A stretch of 64,000 nt of DNA, from positions 682,001-746,000 of the forward strand of contig NZ_CP012357.1 of the NCBI RefSeq assembly GCF_001267155.1, read 5' to 3'. Every line of letters starts with the position of its first letter. The first letter of the stretch is position 1. The stretch is from Spiroplasma litorale (GTDB lineage Bacteria; Bacillota_I; Bacilli_A; Mycoplasmatales; Mycoplasmataceae). The position numbers and the translations under genes were made by a program. Positions 55,250-64,000 of the stretch are shown in pieces. Below the pieces are notes generated by a model. The model saw only the letters and a program-made list of their open reading frames with translations. It ran no database searches and was not told the DNA's origin.

Positions 55250-57986
55250 TTAATTAATTTTAATTTTATATTCAACTATTTTATATAAGTTATAGCTAAA
55301 AAATATAAATATCGGTTGAACTAGTGAATTTATAAAATATATAACTCATAAATATCAAATCAAATTAACTGTTTTGAAATCAAAAAATACATTCATAGAA
55401 TCAAATGGTAGTAATGTTATCATAGTTACAACTATTGCCATCAACATAAATCCTACTAAAAAATAATTAATTTTATATTTATCTTTATTTTCAGTTTTAT
55501 TATTTATTTGGATTGGTAAAAACTTATTATCATATAATATTGAATAAAATATTGGTCCAAAAATAATTCCTATATAAACTCCTGCTTTTGCATAATCTTG
55601 AGCATAAATATTATTATCTAATAATAAAAAAGTTAATTGATAATTTAATATTGAAAATAATGAATTGAATAAAGTAGTTAAAAATATTTGAATTATTATC
55701 CCTTTTAATATAATTTCTTTTTTATTAATTGGAGGTTTATTATTCATAACCCCTTTTCTCTCTTTGGTCATACCAATTGGGATTGCTATAATTGTTTCTA
55801 CAATAAATATATGAAATAAAATATTTACAGAATTTAAAGCAATATCTTTATCAATAGCTAAAATTAATAAAATTGTTAAAATTTGACTTAAGTTAGCTGC
55901 AATTAAAAATGAGATTGAATATTTTATTTTTTCATAAACATTTCTACCAGAGTTAACTCCAGAGATATTACTTTTAAAATTATCATCACTCAAAATAACG
56001 TCACTAACTTCTTTTGCGACTTCACTACCATTAATACCCATTGCTATTCCAACATCAGCTTTTACTAAACTTGGTGAATCATTAACTCCATCACCTGTCA
56101 TTGCAACAATATTTTTATCTGATTGTAATATATCTAAAATTTTTGCCTTATGATCTGGATTTACTCGGGCAAATACATTTGTTGTTTTTAATCTTTCTCT
56201 TAGATCATCAATGCTTAAATCTTCTATTTCTTGTCCAGTAATTACATCATTGTGTTCTTCATCGACTATTCCAAGTCTTGAAGCAATAACATGAGCAGTA
56301 ACTTTGTGATCACCAGTTATCATAATTACCCTAATACCCGCTTGATGAGCAATTTGTACAGCTTCAAAAACTTCGGGTCTTGGTGGGTCAATTATCCCTA
56401 AAGCCCCAAGAAATATTTGTTCTTTTTCATATCTTTCTTTACGTACTGTTAACTCTTTATAAGCAAGACCCAATAAACGCAACCCTTGATTTGCAAATTT
56501 ATCAATTGTTTTAAGAATAATAACTTTATTTTCTTCAGTTAAAGGTGTTTTTACTCCATTAATTAATTTATATGTACAATTTTTTAAAACATAATCTAAG
56601 GCACCTTTTGAATAAACAACTTTTTTATCGTCAATTAAATTTAATGAAGTCATCATTTTTCTTTTTAAATCAAATGGAATTTCATCAATTCTTTTATATT
56701 CTTTTCTTAATTTTTTATAATTACACTTTATTTAGATGCAAACTCAATTGTCGCAAGTTCCGTTGGACTACCTATTTTGTTTTTAGCAATAATTGCATCA
56801 CTGCATAATGAAATACAATCAAAAAATTCTTTATTTTTTTCATTATATTCAATTTCATTGATTTCAAATTCTTCAAAATTACAAAAAACCTTATCAACTG
56901 ACATTTTGTTTTGAGTTAATGTACCTGTTTTATCTGAACATATTACATTAATATTTCCTAATGTTTCAATTGATTTAGGGTTTTTAATTAAAACATTTTT
57001 TCTTGCCATTTTTTTTGTAGCTACCATTAAACATATTTTTACAATAATTGTTAATGATTCAGGAATTATTGATATTGCAGCAGATACTGCAATTAATAAT
57101 AATTTATTTCAAGATCTTATATTTTCACTTAAATAATCTCTAATAAATCATGCTAAAATAAATAAAATTGACCCTAAAATTAATGAGATAATTCCAATAA
57201 TTGTTGTAAGTCTAATAACCTTTTTTTCAAGTGGTGTTTTTTGTTTTTTAGATTCAGTAATATTAGTTGCTATTTTTCCAATTTGAGAATCTTTTCCCGT
57301 ACCAAAAACAACACCTTGCATTTTACCTTCCATAATTATAGTCGACATAAAAGCAATATTTTTTTGGTCTCCAAGTACTAAATTTTCAGAATCATTTACA
57401 CCATCATCTTTTAAAACTGGTTCATTTTCTCCAGTTAATGCTGATTCATTAATTAATACAAATTGATTGTCAATTATTCTTATATCTGCAGGGACAAAAT
57501 CCCCTGCTTTAACAAAAATAATATCTCCAGGAACCAATTCTTCAATGTTTATCTGTTTTTTTACTGAGTTTCTTAATACAATTATTAATTTTTTTCTTTT
57601 GAATCAAGAGATGAAACATAGTTTTATGATTTTACTTCTTGAATTGTAGCTATGATTGAGTTAATTATAACAATTAAAAAAATGATTATTAATCCAACAA
57701 TATCAGGTGCAGCTAACTCATTAACAATCAATAATATTGTTAATGATAATAGTCCTGCAACAATCATAATTAAACTAAGTGGGTCTAAAAAAGTTTTTAA
57801 AAATATTAAAAATATACTTGGTTTTTTTGATGATGGTAGTATATTTTTTCCATATATTTCCCTTCTTTTTTCAACTTCATTGTTATTTAAACCCTTATTT
57901 GGGTCAACTTCAAGTTTGTTATAAATAGAATCATTAGATAACTGATATCATTCTGAACCATCTTCTAAAATGATTTTTTCTTCCAT
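55250..57986 (-). pseudogene. Cation-transporting P-type ATPase, multiply disrupted
   Basis: The frame from ATG 57986 reads MEEKIILEDGSEWYQLSNDS and two membrane segments, then TAA at 57624-57626 (codon 121, in QEVKS*NYVSS, where relatives have Gln). A one-base shift in an A7 run follows near 57595, and another shift near 56733-56738, where the N-domain breaks. All catalytic motifs survive in the pieces: ESALTGENEPV, the phosphorylated Asp in CSDKTGTLTQNKMS, KGALDYV and MTGDGVNDSPSLVKADVGIA, plus the C-terminal membrane segments. It resembles Ca2+-type (P2) ATPases. As written, no complete pump can be made. Confidence 0.85.
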
Positions 57987-58058
57987 AAAATTACTCCTTA
58001 AAGGAAATATTACTCTTATTAATAAATTTATGCAAATTGATTAATTTAATTAGACATT

Positions 58059-58087
58059 AAAAAATCTAACAATTAATTGCTAGATTT
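58059..58087 (-). terminator. Terminator after fructose PTS gene
   Basis: AAATCTA / TAGATTT stem around a partly self-complementary loop, followed by TTTTTTAATG on the minus strand. Confidence 0.75.
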
Positions 58088-58095
58088 AAATAATT

Positions 58096-60507
58096 TTATA
58101 ATTTTGATTTAAACTCATTTACATATTTTATATGTAAATCTATTTTTTTGTTTATATATAACTCTTTATAATTTTTAACAACTTTATTTTTTTCTTGTTT
58201 TATAATACTATAAGTTTCTTTTTTACTATCTAACTTTGTATTATCAATATTTTGTTTAATATCATTTAATTTATTAATTTTATTTTGTTTTAGTTTAATA
58301 AAGTAATCTTTAGTTGATTGTTTTTGTTCAATTGTATTTTTTTTGTCTTTAACTTTAATTTCATTAAATACTGATTTTGCTAAAGTTAATTTATCACTTA
58401 ACTCTTTATTTTTAAGTTTAAGTTTTTCAATTAATTGATTTGTGCTATTTATATCATTATTTTTTTTAGCTAATTTAATATCATTTTTAATTTCTAATTT
58501 TAATTCTTTATAGTCATTTTTTGTTTTTTCAACATATATTACATATGCTTCTTTTAAAGAACCAATAGTACCTTTTTCTGATAATAATCAAAAACCATAT
58601 AATAATGTTGTTAATGCAGCACCGCAAGCAATTGCAATAAAGAAAATTATTGTTTGTTCACCATAAGGAACTGCTCCAAGAATTGCTACAATTGGTCCAC
58701 CATGTCCAGCATTATCTTGCACTCTAAATGCACCAGCGATACCACCGGCTAAAGCTCCTCCAAGAACATTACAAGTAATAGCTCTTTTTGGATCTCTAAT
58801 AGCAAATGGAATTGCTCCTTCTGAAATTCCAATCATTCCCATTACTAATGCACTAGCGCCCATTGATCTTTCTTGATCATCAAAAAATCTTTTAAATATT
58901 AATGAAGTTAATCCCATTCCAAGAGGAGCTACTGGTATTCCAGCAGCTAAAGCACCCATTGGTTCAGAAATTTGACTATCTAGTAAAGCAACACAAGTTA
59001 CAAAACCTATTTTATTAATTGGACCACCCATGTCAAAAGCAGCCATTGCACCAAGAACTATACCAAGTCCAAGTCCAAGTCCAAGTCCAATTGATTCAGA
59101 ACTATATGCATTTTTAATAGCTGTAGAAAATTGTTGCATAATTCATCCAATTGGACCACCAATAACATAAATGAATAATAGAGAAATACCGACTCCACCA
59201 ATAATTGGAATAAAGAATATTGGCATTGCAGCTTTTAATGATTTAGGTACTTTTCAAGTATTAACTCATTTTGTAAAGTAACCAACCAAAAGACCTGCTA
59301 TAATTGAACCAATAAATCCCATTGGTGTAATTACATCTGGCATTCCAGGAAGAGGCATAAAATTACTTGCATCATTACCAATAAATCCACCTACCAACGC
59401 AGGTGCTATTGCAGCTCTTCCTCCAATAGAGTTAGCTATGAATGCAGCTAAAATTGGAATCATCAAAGTAAATGATGCAGCTCCTATTTTTTCCATAACA
59501 GCTAAAGGGTTTCAAGGATGTTCAATATTATTTGGTCCTGCTGTACCTGCTGTAGGTCCTCAAATTGCCTTAGCAATTCCAAGAGATGCAGCTAAACAAA
59601 TACCTCCAAGAATAATTATTGGAATCATATAACTTATACCAGCCAATATATGCTTAATTAATCCTTGATTTTGTTTTTCAATTCCTTTTTTATTGTTAAA
59701 TTCAGAACCTAATTCACTATATATTTTTGCATTTAATAATGCTTCATCTAAAAGTTTTAAAGGATCTTTAACTGCTTTAGATATTTTTGTCTCATATAAA
59801 TTTTTACCAACAAATCTTGATTTATCAACATTTGTATCTGTTGCAATTAATACTAAATCTGCATTGTCAATCTCTTTTTGAGTTAGTTTTGTTCCAACGC
59901 CTTTAGATCCTTGTGTTTCAACTCTAATGTTATGACCTTCAATTGAATACTTTTCAATCAATCTTTCTTCGGCCATATAAGTATGTGCAACACCAACAAC
60001 ACATGCTGTTACTGCTACAATATTTAGTTTTTTGTTGTTTTTAATTTCTGATTTTTTAATATCTTCTTTGTATTCTTTTAAAAGAATTTCTTTTAATTCA
60101 TTTGTACTTTTTGCATTAATAAAATCATTTTTGAACTCTTTTTTTAATAGTTTAGTAGCTATTGAACTTAATAAATTCAAATGATCTTCATTTGCATTAT
60201 CTGGAATTATTAGACATATAATATATTTTATAGGTAATCCATCTAGAGAGTCTCACTCTATACCATTTTTATTTTTTACTATAACAACTGATGGTTGTGT
60301 TATATTTTTTACTTTTGCATGAGGGATTGCAAAACCATCTTCAAATCCTGTTGATGCTTCTTTTTCCCTATTTATAAAGGACTCAAATAATAAATTTGAA
60401 TCTTTTACAATATTTTTTTGAAACGCTTGTAATGAAACGAAATTTAATAAATCATTTTTATTATTAAAATCCGTATCTATAAAAACAAGAGTGTTCTTTA
60501 TATTCAT
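58096..60507 (-). CDS. fruA: Fructose PTS EIIABC with coiled-coil tail
   Basis: An 803-residue fructose-family permease in the order A-B-C. EIIA: His63 in GFAIPHAKV. EIIB: Cys169 in NIVAVTACVVGVAHTYMAEE (relatives usually have ACPTGIAHT). EIIC from about residue 280 with GAASFTLMIPILAAFIANSI and MGMIGISEGAIPFAIRDPKR. From about residue 641 a helical, Lys/Glu/Asn-rich tail of about 160 residues follows (LKEAYVIYVEKTKNDYKELK); standard EIIABC ends here. GGGAGG precedes ATG 60507. It lies about 100 bp after the RpiR gene. Its product, fructose-1-phosphate, fits the pfkB kinase at 9120. Confidence 0.92.
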
Positions 60508-60613
60508 AATTATTACCTCCCAAAAAAATAATAACATTTTTTTGTTATTTAAATTTTTATTGGAGATTTTTTTATTGTATTTTTTTCATAAAATAGAAAA
60601 TTTTTTAGATATG

Positions 60614-61414
60614 TTACATTTTTTTATTTTTTACAACTCAGTTTATAAAAATGTAATCTAGAAGTTGAATCATTAACTGGGCTTTTACAGAGTTTATATT
60701 TCACAACTTATCTTCATCAGTGTCAATCACCAAATAATCATCAAATAAATCTTTGAAATTACAACTAATGTCCACTAATCCAATTAAATTTGTTTTCTTA
60801 CTCATTTTATCTGCAATTTCATTAATAATATTATTTTTACCTGAAATTGACAATAATATAACTAAATCATTTTTATCAATTAAATTTAAAAATGTTTGAA
60901 TTGATATATAATCACATTCAGAAATAATATCAACATTGTATCATTTTAATCTTTGACAAAAATTTTTAGAAATATTATAAGATAAATTAAAAGCAAATAA
61001 AAAAACTCTTTTTGAATTATTTATTAAGTTAGTGAAGTTATCAATCGATCTACTTTTTAAATAATTAAATTGTTTTTCAAAAGATCTTTTATGGATTTCC
61101 ATGTACTCATCCATAAACTTATTATTTTGCTTTGTAATTGAACCCTTTACATCGACATTATAACCATCAATTAATATTGTTTTAGAAAAATCTGATAATC
61201 TCAATTTTAATTCCGAAAAACCATTAAGCCCAATTTTATGAGCATATCTTGTGATTTTTGTGGGACTAGTCTCACAGTCTTTAGCAATTTTTGTAATACT
61301 TAAATTGCTAATTATATTTATATTATTAATTATATAACTACTTATTTTAATATTCTCTTCATCTTTATCTGTATTTTTGATATTTTCAATTGTTTTTCAT
61401 AAATCAATACTCAT
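60614..61414 (-). CDS. RpiR-family transcriptional regulator
   Basis: A 266-residue regulator with an N-terminal HTH_6 (ISSYIINNINIISNLSITKI, AKDCETSPTKITRYAHKIGL, NGFSELKLRLSDF) and a SIS domain (NSKRVFLFAFNLSYNISKNF, NDLVILLSISGKNNIINEIA). TGA reads as Trp. It is upstream of and in the same direction as fruA, and downstream of the srlD terminator, so it may control the fructose and/or hexitol genes in response to a sugar phosphate. Confidence 0.87.
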
Positions 61415-61424
61415 AATTATTCCT

Positions 61425-61458
61425 TATATAAAAAGGTTATGCTTTTACATAACCTTAT
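61425..61458 (-). terminator. Terminator after srlD
   Basis: Stem AAGGTTATG / CATAACCTT with a 6-nt loop, followed by TTTATAT on the minus strand, 28 bp after the SDR stop. Confidence 0.85.
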
Positions 61459-61483
61459 TATATATATTATATACTTTTTATAA

Positions 61484-62239
61484 TTACATTACTTGTCCAC
61501 CAGTTAAATTAATAGATTGACCGGTACAATAATTTGCTTTATCAGATATATAAAATTCCAAAATATTGAATACATCTTCAAATGAACAACCTCTTTTTAA
61601 AGGAACTTTATCAATATAATATTGCTTTACCTCTGATTCTTTTATATTTAATTTTTTAGCATACTGTGGAATTAACGATTCAAACATTTCAGAATCCAGC
61701 AAATTTCCCAACATAAATGAATTTACTCTAATATTATATTCTGCAAGATCAAGTGCTAAACTTTGAGTAAGTCCAACAGCTCCAAACTTAGCTGCGGAAT
61801 AACCTGAATTATGTTTTGAACCAACTCTACCAGATTTTGAATTTATTTGTGCGATTGATCCTTTTATATTATATTTAATCATATTTTTAGCAACTTCTTT
61901 TGAGCATAAAAAGTAACCATTTAAATTTATGTTTAATGATGTTATAAACTTATCATACTCAAACTTTGTAATTATGTTAGAATTTGCATAACCTGCATTA
62001 TAAATAAATTTATTAATTCCACCATATTCTTTATCTATATTATCAAATGTATTTATCACATTTTTTTCATCTGTTAAATCACATACATAAGTAATTAAAT
62101 TATCATTCTCTTTTTTTAACTCGTTTAAACTATTTTCATCAATATCCAAGACAATTACTTTATATTTTTTTTCACTAAATTTAATAGATAAATACTTTCC
62201 TAAACTTCTAGCTCCTCCTGCTATAACTAATACTTCCAT
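61484..62239 (-). CDS. srlD: Sorbitol-6-phosphate 2-dehydrogenase-like SDR
   Basis: A 251-residue short-chain dehydrogenase. NAD motif VIAGGARSLGKYLSIKFSEK, catalytic Ser/Tyr/Lys in AQINSKSGRVGSKHNSGYSAAK (Tyr-xxx-Lys present), and the distinctive C-terminal run MLGNLLDSEMFESLIPQYAK, YYIDKVPLKRGCSFEDV, NYCTGQSINLTGGQVM, nearly the same as enterobacterial SrlD. It oxidises sorbitol-6-phosphate to fructose-6-phosphate. It starts three bases after the mannitol-type permease stop, so both belong to one operon, and it probably handles the imported hexitol phosphate. No separate MtlD was found. Confidence 0.9.
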   Translation of the reverse strand: MEVLVIAGGARSLGKYLSIKFSEKKYKVIVLDIDENSLNELKKENDNLITYVCDLTDEKNVINTFDNIDKEYGGINKFIYNAGYANSNIITKFEYDKFITSLNINLNGYFLCSKEVAKNMIKYNIKGSIAQINSKSGRVGSKHNSGYSAAKFGAVGLTQSLALDLAEYNIRVNSFMLGNLLDSEMFESLIPQYAKKLNIKESEVKQYYIDKVPLKRGCSFEDVFNILEFYISDKANYCTGQSINLTGGQVM

Positions 62240-62242
62240 TAT

Positions 62243-63829
62243 TTATTCCTTCCCTTCAATATTATTAGCATTTAATATTTTTTTATAAAGATCATCATAA
62301 ATTCCTTTTCCTAAAAATTTATCTACTGGGTAAATATATGCACTAGGTGCTTTTTCAGAAGCGAATTTTGCAAAACCCTTCATAGTAACAACTACATCAA
62401 ATTTTGAATCAAGATCTTTTACTGCAATGTTTGAAACTTTAATGTCAAGTTTATTTTCTTTGACTCATTTTTTTATAATTCCTGATGCCATTGCGCTTGA
62501 ACCCATTCCTGCTTCACAAGCAACTACTATTGTTTTTATGTTTTCTCAACTAAAACTTGAGTTTGCAATTGTGTTGGCTTCATTTTTAACATCTTCACTA
62601 AATTGGATTCCTTCATCAGTAATTTTAAAGTTTGTTGTTGAGCCTACTTGATTTCTTTTTTTATCAGAGATTAATAAAATTGATGCTATAGCCAATGAAA
62701 CACCTGTTCCTACTGCAAATGCTAATAAATTAATTAATATTGCAGTTGTTCCTGGTGACAATGCAATCATTGATATTATAGAACCTGGTGAAGGGGTTGC
62801 GACTGTGCCCCCTCCAAGATAAGATGTAATGAATTGTGCTCCTACAACTCCTGCCATTGTAGCAAGAACCATTTTAGGTTTTGCTAATATGAATACAAAA
62901 TATACTTCGTGGATTCCTCCTATTAAATGAATTGCAGAAGATCCTGCAGCATTTGTTCTGCTTTCACCTTTTGTAAATATTATGTAAGCAATCAACATTC
63001 CCAATCCTGGTCCTGGGTTTGGATCAAATAGGAAAAATATTGATCTAGGATTTTCAGCATGTGCTTTAGCAAGATTATCTACTTCCATGTAACCAATTGG
63101 TCCTAAAACACCATGATTAATGGCATTGTTTAAGAAACTAACTTTTACTGGTTCAGTAAATATTCCTAATAGTGGTGCTGCTCATTTATTATTACCAAAT
63201 AATCCAATTATTTGCATCATAACTCATGTTATTCCTCACATTACCCAACCTCAGCCAAAGAATGCAACTAAACAAATTATTATTGAATATATTGCGATTC
63301 CAAAATTTTTAACTAACATGTCATAGCTTTTGTTTATTTTTTCTATGTAAATTTTTTCTATATATTTTAAAAATAATGCAGATAATGGTCCCAAAACCAT
63401 CGCCCCAATAAATTGATTTGGAGAACCAGGAACAGATCCATTACTCAATCTTATAAATTCTTGATATGTTCAGTCTGTACCTACAATTGTACCAATAATT
63501 ACAAAAGTACCCATCATACCACCTCTTATGCCATAAACAAGTTTTCCACCATTAAAAGCTATAAGAATTGGTAACAATCATTTTATTCCTGGTTCAATTA
63601 ACCTCCCTAACATTGGTGCGTCAAATCAACCAAGTTTTTTATTTGCATCATAATCATACAAAAACATTGCTGTTCATAGCCCTCATGCTAGTAAAATACC
63701 TATCGAAGGCATTATCATACCAGCCATAAAAGCACCTGTTTTTTGTAATTTAACTTTAAATAGTTGTGCTTTATTACTTTTTTCTGCTTTTAAAATTGCT
63801 ACAGTTTCATTTTTAATTTCTTTTTTCAT
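62243..63829 (-). CDS. mtlA: Mannitol-family PTS EIICB permease
   Basis: A 528-residue EIICB. The membrane domain shows MIMPSIGILLAWGLWTAMFL, FIGAMVLGPLSALFLKYIEK, LFDPNPGPGLGMLIAYIIFT and IHLIGGIHEVYFVFILAKPK, all typical of MtlA. The EIIB domain begins IKTIVVACEAGMGSSAMASG with the phosphorylated Cys. There is no EIIA fused. GGAGG precedes ATG 63829. It is followed immediately by the SDR gene. Because the partner enzyme resembles sorbitol-6-phosphate dehydrogenase, the substrate could be mannitol, sorbitol or both. Confidence 0.92.
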
Positions 63830-63863
63830 ACTACCTCCTACAAACATTATATTACTAAAATAA

Positions 63864-63934
63864 AAATATTTACATTAAATTGTAAATATTTACAAGAATT
63901 ACAAATAAACTTATAGTTATAAGTTTATTTGTAA
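63864..63934. promoter_or_regulatory. Two perfect inverted repeats in divergent promoter region
   Basis: AAATATTTACA / TGTAAATATTT at 63864-63891 (11-bp arms, 6-bp spacer) and TTACAAATAAACTTATA / TATAAGTTTATTTGTAA at 63899-63934 (17-bp arms, 2-bp spacer). They lie between mtlA and the plus-strand gene at 63972. Both contain TTACA/TGTAA, suggesting sites for a dimeric repressor or activator; the second could also act as a terminator. Confidence 0.65.
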
Positions 63935-63971
63935 GAAAATAAATAGTAATATATCATTAATAGGAGGATAT

Positions 63972-64000
63972 ATGGCTAAAAGCATTTTTTATGACAATGC
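63972..64000 (+). CDS. Start of a gene cut by the window end
   Basis: ATG with a strong AGGAGG site seven bases upstream begins MAKSIFYDN on the plus strand, divergent from mtlA. Too short to identify. Its position suggests a regulator or enzyme of hexitol use. Confidence 0.6.

Noticed and set aside
30514-57626. Reassignment or regular read-through of TAA
   Set aside because: Most intact genes here end at TAA, and the affected genes often have further lesions, so mutation is the simpler reading.
1-64000. tRNA or rRNA genes
   Set aside because: No cloverleaf-like, GC-richer segments or rRNA motifs were recognised in the intergenic regions.

Overview
The window comes from a very AT-rich member of the Mollicutes. 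UGA is read as tryptophan throughout: Cas9, both ABC sugar permeases, the PTS permeases and the GH1 enzymes are continuous only if TGA is sense. There are many lipoproteins, mollicute-type sugar import and no cell-wall genes. The mix of a type II CRISPR system, several PTS/GH1 loci, IS elements and decaying lipoproteins fits Spiroplasma or a close relative in the Spiroplasma/Entomoplasma group. The genus is inferred, not proven.

Layout. 1-906: IS3-like transposase, frameshifted and cut by the window edge. 1060-8982: complete type II-A CRISPR-Cas locus on the minus strand (cas9, tracrRNA, cas1, cas2, csn2, then an array of 36 perfect repeats plus one degenerate repeat). 9120-14049: PfkB sugar-phosphate kinase, PTS EIIBC and DeoR regulator, divergent from a class II aldolase, with a 6 x 10 bp operator-like repeat between them. 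14904-18901: beta-glucoside PTS EIIABC plus GH1. 18982-31035: MerR-like gene, lipoproteins (two broken), an ISNCY/IS1202-like element, IS relics and a broken Fic gene. 31227-35131: second PTS EIIBC/GH1 pair with a divergent RpiR regulator. 36109-40207: ABC exporter and a GH85 endo-beta-N-acetylglucosaminidase lipoprotein. 40597-44340: alcohol dehydrogenase, broken lipoprotein, intact IS3-like element. 44389-54689: GH32 fructosidase, GntR regulator and a five-gene sugar ABC operon (binding lipoprotein, small membrane protein, two permeases, ATPase). 54888-57986: broken HNH and P-type ATPase genes. 58096-63829: fructose PTS EIIABC, RpiR regulator, sorbitol-6-phosphate-dehydrogenase-like SDR and mannitol EIICB.

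How it works together. Most intact genes feed glycolysis from sugars likely available in an arthropod or plant host: five PTS permeases and one ABC importer deliver hexoses, hexitols, beta-glucosides and perhaps fructans. GH1 enzymes hydrolyse phosphorylated glucosides inside the cell. GH32 and GH85 are predicted to act at the cell surface. Beside this sits clear gene decay: five genes carry single in-frame TAA codons, two lipoproteins and the P-type ATPase carry frameshifts, and IS relics are scattered through the window.

Most unusual signals: (1) three PTS permeases end in long charged coiled-coil tails, and both ABC permeases begin with large cytoplasmic extensions (about 510 and 190 residues); (2) the CRISPR leader is almost absent, with csn2 ending 27 bp from the first repeat, and the tracrRNA is packed between cas9 and cas1 with its -35 box on the cas9 stop codon; (3) a 65-bp partial duplication shifts the frame of a large lipoprotein gene; (4) an IS end forms the loop of a terminator.
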